NCBI GenBank assembly: GCA_903823025.1
Contig: CAIJRK010000078.1
Span: forward strand, 1-64,000
DNA: 64,000 bases
Origin: an uncultured beta proteobacterium
GTDB taxonomy: Bacteria > Pseudomonadota > Gammaproteobacteria > Burkholderiales > Burkholderiaceae_C
Direction of reading: 5' to 3'
The position numbers and the translations under genes were made by a program. Each line of letters opens with the position of its first letter. Positions within the stretch are counted from its first letter, which is position 1. The notes below the pieces were generated by a model. The model did no database searches and was not told the DNA's origin. It saw only the letters and a program-made list of their open reading frames with translations. Positions 46,910-55,830 of this stretch are shown here, piece after piece.

Positions 46910-46951
46910 GGATTTGGATTTGGATTTGGGTTTGGGTTTGGGTTTGGGTTT
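46910..46951. repeat. Hexanucleotide tract (GGATTT)3(GGGTTT)4 in front of aceK
   Basis: Seven perfect 6-base units fill 42 bases, three GGATTT then four GGGTTT on the plus strand. The tract sits between the can stop (46970) and the aceK start (46894), i.e. in the aceK leader. Confidence 0.95.
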
Positions 46952-46969
46952 CAGAAAGTACGCTCGGCA

Positions 46970-47626
46970 TCAACGCCGCGTAGCCGAAATACCCGCAATG
47001 GCCGCGCGGTACAGGGACGCCATGCCCTCCTCGCCGTCCAGCGTGATGTGCAGGTCTTGCAGGAGCCCGTCCTTGAGACCATAAACCCAGCCATGCAAGG
47101 CCACACGCTGCCCGCGTGCCCAGGCATCTTGCAGCACCGTGGTGTGGGCCACGTTCATCACTTGCTCGATGACATTGAGTTCGCACAGAATATCGAGGCG
47201 ATCAGCGGGGGGTGCTGCCTCAAGGATGGCCGCATGGCGGTCACGCACATCCTTGATATGGCGCAGCCAGTTGTCGGCCAGCCCGACGCGCAAATTGTTC
47301 AGGGCCGCATTGACGCCGCCGCAACCGTAGTGACCCACGACCATCAAATGCGCCACCTTGAGCTGATCCACGGCAAATTGAATGGTGGACAGGCAATTAA
47401 GGTCGGTCGGCACCACCACATTAGCGACGTTGCGGTGAACAAACACCTCGCCCGGCTCCAACCCGGTAATCTGATTGGCGGGCACGCGGCTGTCAGAGCA
47501 GCCGATCCACATATAACGCGGGTTTTGCTGGCTTTTCAGGTTGGTGAAAAAGCCAGGGCGCTCACGCTCCATTTGAGCAGCCCAGGCACGGTTGTGGGTG
47601 AAGAGGTCTTGTAGGGATGTAGTCAT
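46970..47626 (-). CDS. can: Beta-class carbonic anhydrase
   Basis: The 218-residue protein has the zinc ligands and surroundings IGCSDSRVPANQI (Cys, Asp-Arg dyad), FVHRNVANVV and VVGHYGCGGVNAAL (His and Cys), as in the E. coli Can type. It interconverts CO2 and bicarbonate, which biotin-dependent MCC needs; its position in the leucine run supports that link. ATG 47626 chosen; a longer upstream frame begins inside the preceding gap. Confidence 0.94.
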   Translation of the reverse strand: MTTSLQDLFTHNRAWAAQMERERPGFFTNLKSQQNPRYMWIGCSDSRVPANQITGLEPGEVFVHRNVANVVVPTDLNCLSTIQFAVDQLKVAHLMVVGHYGCGGVNAALNNLRVGLADNWLRHIKDVRDRHAAILEAAPPADRLDILCELNVIEQVMNVAHTTVLQDAWARGQRVALHGWVYGLKDGLLQDLHITLDGEEGMASLYRAAIAGISATRR

Positions 47627-47690
47627 GGCGTGCATCTTAAACAGTTGCGAAACGCGCTTTGAAAGGCGCGTCTCCCGGGCATTAACGCGA

Positions 47691-48869
47691 TCAGCAGGTC
47701 TCTGCAAACAGCTCACGGCCAATCAACATACGGCGGATTTCGCTGGTGCCCGCGCCGATTTCGTACAGCTTGGCATCGCGCCACAAACGGCCTAATGGGT
47801 AGTCGTTGATGTAGCCATTGCCGCCAAAGATTTGCACGCCCTCGCCGGCCATCCAGGTCGCTTTTTCAGCGCACCACAAAATCACTGAAGCACAGTCTTT
47901 GCGCACTTGGCGCACATGCTCAACGCCCAACAGATCCAGGTTTTTGGCCACGGTGTAGGCAAACGAGCGACCCGCCTGCAGCACGGTGTACATATCGGCG
48001 ACTTTGCCCTGAATCAACTGGAATTCGCCGATGCTTTGACCAAACTGCTTGCGGTCGTGAATGTAGGGAATGACGCTGTCCATGACCGATTGCATGATGC
48101 CCAGCGGCCCGCCAGTGAGCACGGCACGTTCGTAATCCAGGCCGCTCATCAACACTTTGGACCCCATATTGAGGCTGCCCAAAATGTTTTGCTCAGGCAC
48201 TTCAACATTGTTAAATACCAGCTCGCCGGTGTGGCTGCCGCGCATTCCCAGCTTGTCGAGCTTTTGCGCGACTGAAAAACCTTTCATGCCTTTTTCAATC
48301 AAAAAAGCGGTGACGCCGCGTGCGCCCAGTTCGGGTTCGCTCTTGGCATAAACCACCAGTGTGTCGGCGTCCGGGCCGTTGGTGATCCACATCTTGCTAC
48401 CGTTGAGCAAGTAGTAGCCGCCTTTGTCTTCGGCCTTGAGTTTCATGCTGAGCACGTCGCTGCCTGCGCCGGGTTCGCTCATCGCCAACGCACCGACGTG
48501 TTCACCGGAGATCAGTTTGGGCAGGTATTTTTGACGCTGTGCTTCGGTGCCGTTGCGCTTGATCTGGTTCACGCACAAATTGCTGTGTGCGCCGTAGCTC
48601 AGGCCGACCGAGGCCGAGGCGCGCGAGATTTCTTCCATGGCAATCATGTGCGCCAGATAGCCCATGTTGGCGCCGCCGTATTCCTCGCCGACCGTGATGC
48701 CGAGCACACCCAAGTCGCCCATCTTGCGCCACAAGTCCATGGGGAATTGGTCAGTTTTGTCGATCTCGGCGGCACGCGGCGCGATCTCGGCTTGGGCAAA
48801 GTCGCGCACGGCGTCGCGCAGGGCGTCAATGTCTTCACCGAGTTGAAAGTTAAGTCCTGGCATGTTCAT
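47691..48869 (-). CDS. liuA: Isovaleryl-CoA dehydrogenase
   Basis: The 392-residue flavoenzyme has [58 protein letters not shown] and the characteristic [18 protein letters not shown], where the Glu in YERAVL is the catalytic base of isovaleryl-CoA dehydrogenases (it is at the C-terminus in short-chain enzymes). It oxidises isovaleryl-CoA to 3-methylcrotonyl-CoA, substrate of MccAB. A TTTATATAAA block (48915-48924) in the 108-base upstream gap may be a promoter -10 region. Confidence 0.95.
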   Translation of the reverse strand: MNMPGLNFQLGEDIDALRDAVRDFAQAEIAPRAAEIDKTDQFPMDLWRKMGDLGVLGITVGEEYGGANMGYLAHMIAMEEISRASASVGLSYGAHSNLCVNQIKRNGTEAQRQKYLPKLISGEHVGALAMSEPGAGSDVLSMKLKAEDKGGYYLLNGSKMWITNGPDADTLVVYAKSEPELGARGVTAFLIEKGMKGFSVAQKLDKLGMRGSHTGELVFNNVEVPEQNILGSLNMGSKVLMSGLDYERAVLTGGPLGIMQSVMDSVIPYIHDRKQFGQSIGEFQLIQGKVADMYTVLQAGRSFAYTVAKNLDLLGVEHVRQVRKDCASVILWCAEKATWMAGEGVQIFGGNGYINDYPLGRLWRDAKLYEIGAGTSEIRRMLIGRELFAETC

Positions 48870-48977
48870 TGGTTTGTCTCCTCATGGATTGGGCAAGCTC
48901 CGCCCGTTCGGGCCTTTATATAAACGAGGCACCCCGAGCTTGTCCAAGAGCGGGCGACTCTCTTTCCGTCTCGGAAA

Positions 48978-49412
48978 TCAGTAGGTGCGGGGCACGGCCA
49001 TCAGTGTTTGCTGCATCACGGCGCAGGCACTTTCGCGGCCATCGGCGGCGATGTGAACGACGTTGGCCGTGGTCACGATCAGGCGTCGCCCGGCCTTGAT
49101 GACGTGTCCGGTGGCGTGCAACTCACCATCTTGGAACGCCGCCATAAAGTTGATTTTGTATTCCACGCTAGTGACTTCCATGCCCTCTGGCGCCTGCGTC
49201 AGACCGGCATAGCCGCCCGCAATATCGGCCAACGCCCCGATGGCGCCGCCATGAAAACCGCCTTGTTGCTGCGTCACTTTGTCCGAGAACGGCAGCGCGA
49301 TCACGCACAAGCCTGACTCGACCCGCACCAATCGGGCACCCAAGTGCTGCATCAAACCTTGACGGTCAAAGCTTTGTTGCACGCGGTTCAAGAGGATTTC
49401 TTTAGAGGACAT
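48978..49412 (-). CDS. PaaI-type hotdog thioesterase
   Basis: The 144-residue hotdog protein has QQGGFHGGAIGALADIAGGYAGL, the conserved substrate-site helix, VTSVEYKINFMAAFQDGELHATGHVIKAG and a final ACAVMQQTLMAV. It hydrolyses acyl-CoA thioesters, probably recycling CoA from stalled branched-chain intermediates. Its ATG at 49412 overlaps the end of liuR by 11 bases, so it is co-translated with the regulator. The exact substrate is unknown. Confidence 0.88.
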   Translation of the reverse strand: MSSKEILLNRVQQSFDRQGLMQHLGARLVRVESGLCVIALPFSDKVTQQQGGFHGGAIGALADIAGGYAGLTQAPEGMEVTSVEYKINFMAAFQDGELHATGHVIKAGRRLIVTTANVVHIAADGRESACAVMQQTLMAVPRTY

Positions 49413-49842
49413 CGGTTTTATCTCTTTGGATTGCGTTGGTTTTAACCGCACTTTTGCTGATACTTTTAACCAGCAAGGCTTTGGCATCGCGTTGGTGAAT
49501 TTTGAGTTCGTCGAGGTTTTCCTGCAAGTCGGCCATTTGCGCTTCAAGCTGTTGTTGATGCACGGCAATCACGAGTAAAAACTTCTCAAGTTGTGGCCCG
49601 GTGTCACGCGGACTCTCGTATATATCAATGATTTCTTTGGCTTCAATCAGGCTCAAGCCCAGCCGTTTGGCCCGCAGCGTCAGCTTCAGGCGGGTGCGAT
49701 CACGCCCCCGATAAATGCGCGTGCGCCCACCTGGACCCGCGTGCTCCGGATGTAGCAGCCCCATGTCTTCATAAAAGCGAATAGCCCGTGTGGTCAGGTC
49801 AAACTCGCGCGCCAAGTCGCTAATGCTGTAGGTAATGCCCAT
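49402..49842 (-). CDS. liuR: MerR-family regulator of leucine/isovalerate catabolism (LiuR type)
   Basis: The 146-residue MerR protein opens ITYSISDLAREFDLTTRAIRFYEDMGLLHP, the classic winged helix-turn-helix, then GRTRIYRGRDRTRLKLTLRAKRLGLSLIEAKEIIDIYE, followed by a coiled coil. Cys metal ligands are absent. The neighbouring ivd and thioesterase genes and the AACGT-rich palindrome 62 bases upstream make LiuR very likely. It probably represses its own operon until a branched-chain acyl-CoA is present. The ATG is 49842. Confidence 0.9.
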   Translation of the reverse strand: MGITYSISDLAREFDLTTRAIRFYEDMGLLHPEHAGPGGRTRIYRGRDRTRLKLTLRAKRLGLSLIEAKEIIDIYESPRDTGPQLEKFLLVIAVHQQQLEAQMADLQENLDELKIHQRDAKALLVKSISKSAVKTNAIQRDKTDVL

Positions 49843-49903
49843 AAAGTTGTGCTCAAAAAATAAACAATGCCAGAGCCTACGCTGACTGGCCTTGTTTATT
49901 TTG

Positions 49904-49927
49904 ATTGACGTTAACGTAAACGTCAAT
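49904..49927. promoter_or_regulatory. Predicted LiuR operator
   Basis: ATTGACGTTAACGTAAACGTCAAT-type 24-bp palindrome: arms ATTGACGTT and AACGTCAAT are perfect, and only the inner positions around ACGT break the symmetry. Such ACGT-rich dyads are typical of MerR-type LiuR sites. It lies upstream of liuR. Confidence 0.75.
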
Positions 49928-49963
49928 TATGTCGCAAATCAAAGGGCGATCATCGGTCTGAAG

Positions 49964-50009
49964 ATGTTTCAAGCCTCGCCCATGAAGGGAGAGGTTTCAA
50001 ACCGGCGTT
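49964..50009 (+). repeat. Dispersed repeat, copy C (46 bp, inverted and shortened)
   Basis: On the plus strand it begins ATGTTTCAAGCCTCGCC and ends GGTTTCAAACCGGCGTT, i.e. the two ends of copies A and B joined, with 54 bases (18 codons' worth) missing from the middle. Its reading frame is open as in copy A. The ends also form an imperfect palindrome with each other. Confidence 0.8.
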
Positions 50010-50053
50010 GGTTTTAGCTGAAGTGACGGCGACCGTGGCCGCCGTTTCAAAAG

Positions 50054-50920
50054 TTAAAAGTGGTATTCGGCGCGAATCATGGGCGTGCGGGCGGTGGCGC
50101 CTTGACCGGCTGGACCTGCCGTGTCGTTACCGAACTTGTTTTTCCAGTATTGGTATTGCACACCTAACTTGAAGGTGTTTTTGCTGGCACCCACCGCCGC
50201 GCTGAGGTCGTACATGACTTGCATGTCGATATTGGTTTCGGCTGCCGTTTCCAAACCGAATTCATTTTTGCCCTTGGACGCAATGAAATTGGCAAACCCC
50301 TCAAAGGACAACGGCAAGGCACCGATATTGAAAGGAATCCCCCAAGCCAGGTTGATCATCGGATGCACGTCGTAGCTGTAACGGTCAGTCGAAACGCGGG
50401 TGAAGCCGCTATAGGGCGCATTGCTTTCCCACATCGCCAGCAGACTCACATTCAGGAAACCGGGCACATCCATCATCAGCGTGGGACCAGCCACCAACAT
50501 GCGTTTTTTGGAGTTATAACCCGCGTCGTTCTTGGTGTTGACGTCAAACCCAGCGGTGACACCGACGCCACGCACGGGACCAAATTTGAAGGACTTGCCG
50601 CTGACTTTTTCCAGATCAAGCGTGTGACGATAAACCACATAAATCTCTTGTGCACCGCTGGTCGAACCGACCGCTGAGGGATCTTTGTCGTTGGAGAGAA
50701 GCACATCGGCGTTGAAGAAGTTGGTGCCGTATTTGTAGCCACTGACGTGCGTCAGATTGAGAATGTTTTTGGTGATGTCGTTAGGGTTGAACGGTTCGGC
50801 ATAGTGGGTGCCGTAGCGGTAACCCATCGAGGTATCGCTCCAGTCTGCGGCTTGGGCGGCAAGGCCGCAAGCGGCAAGGGCGGCGAAAACAGCGGCGCGT
50901 TTAAAGGTGGGGTGCGTCAT
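50054..50920 (-). CDS. Tsx-like outer membrane channel protein
   Basis: The 288-residue protein has a signal peptide (KRAAVFAALAACGLAAQAADW, cut near 24) and alternating strand pattern ending in the outer-membrane signature RAEYHF (C-terminal Phe). WSDTSMGYRYGTHYAEP and NLTHVSGYKYGTNFFNADVLLS resemble the nucleoside-specific channel family (Tsx/OmpK). The substrate is not certain. I chose ATG 50920 because a signal peptide follows directly; longer starts exist. The gene is single. Confidence 0.85.
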   Translation of the reverse strand: MTHPTFKRAAVFAALAACGLAAQAADWSDTSMGYRYGTHYAEPFNPNDITKNILNLTHVSGYKYGTNFFNADVLLSNDKDPSAVGSTSGAQEIYVVYRHTLDLEKVSGKSFKFGPVRGVGVTAGFDVNTKNDAGYNSKKRMLVAGPTLMMDVPGFLNVSLLAMWESNAPYSGFTRVSTDRYSYDVHPMINLAWGIPFNIGALPLSFEGFANFIASKGKNEFGLETAAETNIDMQVMYDLSAAVGASKNTFKLGVQYQYWKNKFGNDTAGPAGQGATARTPMIRAEYHF

Positions 50921-51014
50921 GGCAGGTCCTGGGTTGAATTGGTGCATGGATTGATTCCAGTCAATTCTTAGCAAGGAGCACGCCAGTCGTTTGCTGACTG
51001 AAAACCTTAAACCT

Positions 51015-51779
51015 TTATGCCCAGCGCGACACCGATTCGCCCTTGAGCTGGCCCCGCAAAAGCGCGTAATCCGGCACCACGGAGCGCACCGTATCCCAAA
51101 AGCGCGGGCTGTGATTCATCACCCGCAAATGGCTGAGTTCATGCGCCACCACATAGTCAATCACGGACGGCTTGAAATGAATCAGTCGCCAGTTCAGACG
51201 AATAGCACCATCCATGCGGGCGCTGCCCCAGCGGGTCGTCGCGTGGCTGAGTGACAGCTTGTGCCACTGAACTTGCAGCAACGGCGCAAAGTGATCAAGC
51301 CGCTCAATAAAGCGTTGCCGCGCTTGGCGCATCAGCCAAAGCTGCACCGCGTCACGAATTTGATCGGGCGTGGCGGCCAGCGGCAAACCGAGACGCAAGG
51401 TTCGACTCGGCTGGGAGGGTTCCGGCTCAAACGCTTGGCTTTCTACACTTGCAAAACCCACAGCGCACTGCGGATCGAGCCGCACGTCAACCGATTCACC
51501 CAGAAAAGGAAGCGTCGCGCCGTCGCACCACGCCATGCATTGAGCCGCCACGCGCGCTTGGCGGGCCTGCGACTCGCCCAGCTTTTTGAGAATCCAGAGC
51601 GACTTTTCCTGCAACGCGGTGTCCACCTCCGCCAGAGAGACCCACGTTGGCGCACGCACCGCCAGACCCTTCGGGCCAATCAAAAAACCAATCGTGCGCC
51701 GCTGGCCACGTTTGAATTCATACGCCACCACGGCGCCCTGCAACGTGACTTCGCGATTGGCAAGCGGATGGCGAAACAT
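51015..51779 (-). CDS. YgjP/SprT-like zinc metallopeptidase (DUF45)
   Basis: The 254-residue protein has a basic N-terminal domain (VVAYEFKRGQRRTIGFLIGPKG) and a C-terminal metalloprotease motif VVAHELSHLRVMNHSPRFWDTV with HExxH and a following His. The domain before it includes LSHATTRWGSARMDGAIRLNWRL, typical of this UTP-pyrophosphatase-associated DUF45 family. The role is unknown. Its ATG is adjacent to the stop of plsC (no gap), so it is co-transcribed. Confidence 0.88.
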   Translation of the reverse strand: MFRHPLANREVTLQGAVVAYEFKRGQRRTIGFLIGPKGLAVRAPTWVSLAEVDTALQEKSLWILKKLGESQARQARVAAQCMAWCDGATLPFLGESVDVRLDPQCAVGFASVESQAFEPEPSQPSRTLRLGLPLAATPDQIRDAVQLWLMRQARQRFIERLDHFAPLLQVQWHKLSLSHATTRWGSARMDGAIRLNWRLIHFKPSVIDYVVAHELSHLRVMNHSPRFWDTVRSVVPDYALLRGQLKGESVSRWA

Positions 51780-52514
51780 TCAGAGATAGGCCTCAGGGTC
51801 AATGCGGCGCATCTCAGCCTCAATCCACGCCTCCACCTCACGCATTAACTCTTTAGGCTCGCGGCCCACGCTGGGAATCACTGGGCCAATCGAGACTTGC
51901 ACCACGCCGGGGTACTTGATAAATCCTTTGCGCGGCCAACATTTACCCGACGACACCGCAATTGGAATCACCGGTGCGCCCGCCTCCACCGCCAGTCGGG
52001 TGCCTGCGGTTTGATAGGTGCCTTTTTGCCCGCGAGGAATGCGCGTGCCCTCGGGAAACATAATCACCCAAGTGCCCTGTGCCAGCAGCCTTTTGCCCTG
52101 CGCGACCACATGTTTGAGTGCGGCAGCCCGGGACTCGCGGTCGATGTGAATCATGTCCAGGCGCGCCATCGACCAGCCAAAAAACGGAATCCGCAACAGC
52201 TCGCGTTTAAACACAAAGGCCAGCGGATGCGCCATCAAGGTCGGCAGCAGCAAGGTCTCCAGTGTGGACTGGTGTTTGGACAACAAAATGGCGGGCGTGG
52301 TCGCGCCTACCGGTAAATTTTCCATGCCACTCACGCGCACCTGAATGCCCAAAATAACGCGCGTGCCCCAAATCACCAAGCGAAACCAGTTGACGGCAAA
52401 CCACCACAGCGGCGTGCGCCGCACCCCTATTGAAATAACGACCAGCGTGAGTCCCCACGGAATGACCGTGATCAACAGCCAGATCATGTGCAAAATTGAA
52501 CGAATCAGTAGCAT
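51780..52514 (-). CDS. plsC: 1-acyl-sn-glycerol-3-phosphate acyltransferase
   Basis: The 244-residue membrane-bound acyltransferase has an N-terminal hydrophobic segment, the catalytic block LLSKHQSTLETLLLP (His-x4-Glu in place of the usual His-x4-Asp), then FVFKRELLRIPFFGWSM and WVIMFPEGTRIPRG (EGTR motif) and VIPIAVSSG. The H-x4-E form occurs in many Burkholderiales PlsC proteins as I remember them. It makes phosphatidic acid. Downstream of gmhB in the usual cluster. Confidence 0.92.
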   Translation of the reverse strand: MLLIRSILHMIWLLITVIPWGLTLVVISIGVRRTPLWWFAVNWFRLVIWGTRVILGIQVRVSGMENLPVGATTPAILLSKHQSTLETLLLPTLMAHPLAFVFKRELLRIPFFGWSMARLDMIHIDRESRAAALKHVVAQGKRLLAQGTWVIMFPEGTRIPRGQKGTYQTAGTRLAVEAGAPVIPIAVSSGKCWPRKGFIKYPGVVQVSIGPVIPSVGREPKELMREVEAWIEAEMRRIDPEAYL

Positions 52515-52523
52515 TTTTATAAT

Positions 52524-53099
52524 TTAAACGTCAGCGGCTTCACGGGTAATCAAAAAATCGGCAAACGCCGACAAGTTGGCATGAACCTGTGTTTCTTTGG
52601 GGAACGTGTCAGGCAATTGGCCTCCCGCATAAGCCACGCCTTTACCGGTCAGCACCAGATGCGGCTCGCAACCTGCGGCTAAACCAGCAAGCACATCGCG
52701 CGCCGAGTCGCCCAACGTGGGCACACCTTTGAGGTCAATGCCATAACGATCCCCGATTTGCTCGAACAAGCCCGGTTCCGGCTTGCGACAGCGGCAACCC
52801 TCGCTAGCGGAATGCGGACAGTAAAACACGGCATCCACCCGCCCGCCAACCGCTGCCAGCATTTTGTGCATCTTGGCGTGCATGGCGTTGAGACTGGAGA
52901 CATCAAACAAGCCGCGCCCCAAGCCGGACTGGTTGGAGGCGATCACCACATGCCAACCCGCATGGTTAAGCCGGGCAATGGCCTCCAGCGCGCCCGGCAT
53001 AGGTCGCCATTCCTCCGGCGTTTTAACGTAGTCAAGGCTGTCTTCGTTGATGGTGCCATCGCGGTCGAGAATGACAAGTTTAATGTCGGTCATATTCAA
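52524..53099 (-). CDS. gmhB: D-glycero-beta-D-manno-heptose-1,7-bisphosphate 7-phosphatase
   Basis: The 191-residue HAD enzyme has LVILDRDGTINEDSLDYVKTPEEW (motif I), IASNQSGLGRGLFD (motif II), the zinc site CPHSASEGCRCRKPEPGLF (with motif III Lys) and TLGDSARDVLAG (motif IV). It removes the 7-phosphate from heptose bisphosphate for LPS core. It overlaps the preceding membrane-protein gene by four bases and leads to plsC. Confidence 0.95.
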   Translation of the reverse strand: MNMTDIKLVILDRDGTINEDSLDYVKTPEEWRPMPGALEAIARLNHAGWHVVIASNQSGLGRGLFDVSSLNAMHAKMHKMLAAVGGRVDAVFYCPHSASEGCRCRKPEPGLFEQIGDRYGIDLKGVPTLGDSARDVLAGLAAGCEPHLVLTGKGVAYAGGQLPDTFPKETQVHANLSAFADFLITREAADV

Positions 53100-53692
53100 A
53101 GTGAACTCTCGGGCAAGTTGGGCCTGATTTGCCAGGCAGTCACAAAAAAACCACTAAAACGACCTTGCGCCAAACTCAGCGACAGCGTGTCGCCGGGCTT
53201 GAGCGTGGCCACTTGCGGATCGTCAATCAACACCGTGTGCGGCACAGGCATTCCGGGCACTTGCAAATAAAGCTGCGTGCCGCCCGGCCCGCGTGAGCTA
53301 GGGGGTTTGAACTGAAGCGTCAGGGTTTGCGCCACCACGTCCGGCAGCGCTTGTAAATCCAGCTGATTGAGGTGACGCTGAATCAACGTTGCGCTCCCGG
53401 CCAGCCAAAGCAGCACCCACACCAAGGCCACAGAGGGCACCACGCGACGCCAGCCCAGTTTGAACAAGGTCAAAATGACGAGGACGAGGGCGGTTAATAG
53501 CGCCAGACCGGGCCACAACAGGCCCAGCATACTGCCTGGTATGGGCACAGGGGTGAGCGGCAAAGCCAACATCTGTGGCTCACGGCTGGCCAGAAACTCC
53601 AGCACCGAACGCAAACCCACCATAAAAATGGGCGGCGCCAGCACCAGCCAAGCCGTGCGTTGCTGCACCCATGCCGACAGCGTGAGAGACAT
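53096..53692 (-). CDS. Uncharacterised inner-membrane protein between glyS and gmhB
   Basis: I do not recognise this 198-residue protein. Three hydrophobic stretches are apparent: about 12-32 (TAWLVLAPPIFMVGL), 48-70 (PGSMLGLLWPGLALLTALVLVIL) and 79-97. A soluble second half follows (LNQLDLQALPDVVAQTLTLQFK, YLQVPGMPVPHTVLIDDPQVA). Its first codon directly follows the stop side of glyS (53692 and 53693) and it overlaps gmhB by four bases, so it is a real operon member. Confidence 0.65.
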   Translation of the reverse strand: MSLTLSAWVQQRTAWLVLAPPIFMVGLRSVLEFLASREPQMLALPLTPVPIPGSMLGLLWPGLALLTALVLVILTLFKLGWRRVVPSVALVWVLLWLAGSATLIQRHLNQLDLQALPDVVAQTLTLQFKPPSSRGPGGTQLYLQVPGMPVPHTVLIDDPQVATLKPGDTLSLSLAQGRFSGFFVTAWQIRPNLPESSL

Positions 53693-55828
53693 TTAAGCGA
53701 CCAGCCGCGACAAATCAGCCACGCGGTTCATGGCGTCGTGCAGACTTTTCAGGAGGCCTTGGCGGTTCAGGCGCAAATCGAGTTCCTCGGCATTGACCAT
53801 AACGCCGTCAAAGAAAGCATCCACCGGCGCACGCAGGGCGGCCAGAGTTTGCAACGAGGCGGTGTAGTCGCCTGCGTCAAATTGCGTATTGGCCTTGGGC
53901 ACCACGTCTTTCATCGCCGCAAACAGAGCGATTTCGGCGGGCTCTTTGAGCAGCACTTCACTGACATGGGCGTCAACGTCTTGCGCTTTTTTGAGGATGT
54001 TGCTGATGCGCTTGTTAGCCGCCGCCAAAGCGGGTGCTTCAGGCAAAGCCGCGAACGCACGCACAGCAGCGAGGCGTTTGGCCACGTCGCCCAGACGTTG
54101 CGGTTGCAGCGCCAGCACCGCATCCACTTCTTGCGCGCTGTAACCCTGCTCGCGCAGGGAGCCTGCAAGGCGGTCGAAGATAAAGGCGGCCAGCGCTGGC
54201 GAAGCGTCGCTGATTTTGTCGCCAAAGGCAGGCGCCGCACTGGCTAACAGCACACCCAAATCAAGCGGCAAGTCTTTTTCAACCAGCATCCGAATCACGC
54301 CCAGCGCATGACGACGCAGCGCAAACGGATCTTTGTCGCCCGTGGGCAGGTTGCCGATGCCAAACATGCCGACCAGCGTTTCCAGCTTGTCGGCCAGCGC
54401 CACGACCACGCCTGTGGTGTTGCGCGGCAGTTCATCGCCTGCAAAACGGGGTTTGTAATGGTCTTCGATGGAGATGGCAATGTCGTCGCTCAGGCCGTCG
54501 TGACGGGCGTAATAGCCGCCCATGATGCCTTGCAATTCGGGGAATTCACCGACCATATCGGTTAGCAAATCAGTCTTGGCCAGACGCGCCGCCGTGTCAG
54601 CCGCCTGCGCCAGCGTGCCCGCGCTGTCGAGTTGCTGGCCGATGGCCTTGGCAATGGCGCGCACACGCTCCACGCGCTCGCCTTGAGTGCCCAGTTTGTT
54701 GTGATAAACCACTTTATCCAAACCGCCCACACGCGATTCAAGCGTCTTTTTACGATCCTGGTCAAAGAAAAACTTGGCATCGGCCAAACGCGGACGCACC
54801 ACGCGCTCGTTGCCCCCAATCACGGCGCTCGCATCTTCGGGGCTGATGTTGCTCACCACCAGAAACTGGTGGCTCAACTTGCCTTGCGCATCCAGCAACG
54901 GAAAATACTTTTGATTGGCCTTCATCGTGAGGATCAGGCATTCTTGCGGCACATCCAGAAACTGTGCCTCAAACTCGCAAACCAGCACGTTCGGGCGTTC
55001 GACCAAGCCGGTGACTTCGTCCAGTAAAGCATCGTCGTCAATCACTTGCGCACCGCCACCCACCTTGGCGGCTGCGGCGGCCAACTGGCGCACGATCTCG
55101 GCACGGCGTTCGGCAAAGCTGGCAATCACTGCGCCGTCTTGGGTCAGCGTGTCGGCGTAGTGGTCGGCGTGGGCAATCACCACGGGCGACACTTTGGCTT
55201 CAAAACGGTGGCCTTGGGTGGTGTTGCCCGCGTTCAACCCCAGCAGTTTGACCGGCACCACGGTGTTGCCGTGTAGCGCGATCAAACCATGCGCCGGACG
55301 CACAAAATGCACGCTGGTCCAGCCGGGCAATTCGCAATCGGTCGCCAACTGGTAGCTCATGACTTTGGGAATCGGCAATTTGGTGATCGTTTCTTCCAGC
55401 GCTTTTTGCAAACCGGTGTCCAACGTCGCGCCGGTGACCAAGCTGTCATAGAACAAGGATTCAGCCTTGCCGTCGGGCGCTTGTCTGAGCGCTGCAACGG
55501 CGGCCGCCGGGTCGGTGACATCGGCCCCCAGCGCTTGCAATTTTTTGAGCAGCGCGGGCGTGGCCTGACCCGCCGCGTTCAGCCCCACGCTCACCGGCAT
55601 GAGTTTTTGTTGCACCGCTTTGTCCGCCGCCTTGAGCCAGACGTGCGTGATGTGCGCGGCCAGACGGCGCGGTGAGGCATACGCCGTCACAAAGGATTCG
55701 GCGGTGGTCAGTCCCTGGGTGCGCAGTTGGTCAGCCAGTTGACTGGCAAACGCCTCGCCCAGCTTTTTGAGCGCCTTGGGCGGCAGCTCTTCTACAAATA
55801 ATTCAACCAGCAGGTTTTGGGTCGTCAT
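53693..55828 (-). CDS. glyS: Glycine-tRNA ligase beta subunit
   Basis: The 711-residue protein starts TQNLLVELFVEELPPKALKKLG and includes SPRRLAAHITHVWLKA, PIPKVMSYQLATDCELPGWTSVHFVRPAHGLIALHG and VPQECLILTMKANQKYF, all typical GlyS. The C-terminal anticodon-binding part (HVSEVLLKEPAEIALF, NAEELDLRLNRQGLLKSLHDAMNRVADLS) is complete. With GlyQ it charges tRNA-Gly as an alpha2-beta2 enzyme. ATG 55828 is two bases after glyQ. Confidence 0.96.
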   Translation of the reverse strand: MTTQNLLVELFVEELPPKALKKLGEAFASQLADQLRTQGLTTAESFVTAYASPRRLAAHITHVWLKAADKAVQQKLMPVSVGLNAAGQATPALLKKLQALGADVTDPAAAVAALRQAPDGKAESLFYDSLVTGATLDTGLQKALEETITKLPIPKVMSYQLATDCELPGWTSVHFVRPAHGLIALHGNTVVPVKLLGLNAGNTTQGHRFEAKVSPVVIAHADHYADTLTQDGAVIASFAERRAEIVRQLAAAAAKVGGGAQVIDDDALLDEVTGLVERPNVLVCEFEAQFLDVPQECLILTMKANQKYFPLLDAQGKLSHQFLVVSNISPEDASAVIGGNERVVRPRLADAKFFFDQDRKKTLESRVGGLDKVVYHNKLGTQGERVERVRAIAKAIGQQLDSAGTLAQAADTAARLAKTDLLTDMVGEFPELQGIMGGYYARHDGLSDDIAISIEDHYKPRFAGDELPRNTTGVVVALADKLETLVGMFGIGNLPTGDKDPFALRRHALGVIRMLVEKDLPLDLGVLLASAAPAFGDKISDASPALAAFIFDRLAGSLREQGYSAQEVDAVLALQPQRLGDVAKRLAAVRAFAALPEAPALAAANKRISNILKKAQDVDAHVSEVLLKEPAEIALFAAMKDVVPKANTQFDAGDYTASLQTLAALRAPVDAFFDGVMVNAEELDLRLNRQGLLKSLHDAMNRVADLSRLVA

Positions 55829-55830
55829 GG

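Noticed and set aside
45188-47614. Very long plus-strand frame (808 codons) opposite aceK and can
   Set aside because: It runs antisense across two conserved genes and an intergenic repeat and shows no protein motifs; GC codon bias explains it.
47652-47671. ACGCGC ... GCGCGT hairpin after isovaleryl-CoA dehydrogenase as terminator
   Set aside because: Six-bp stem, no T-run and the can gene continues in the same direction; too weak to call.
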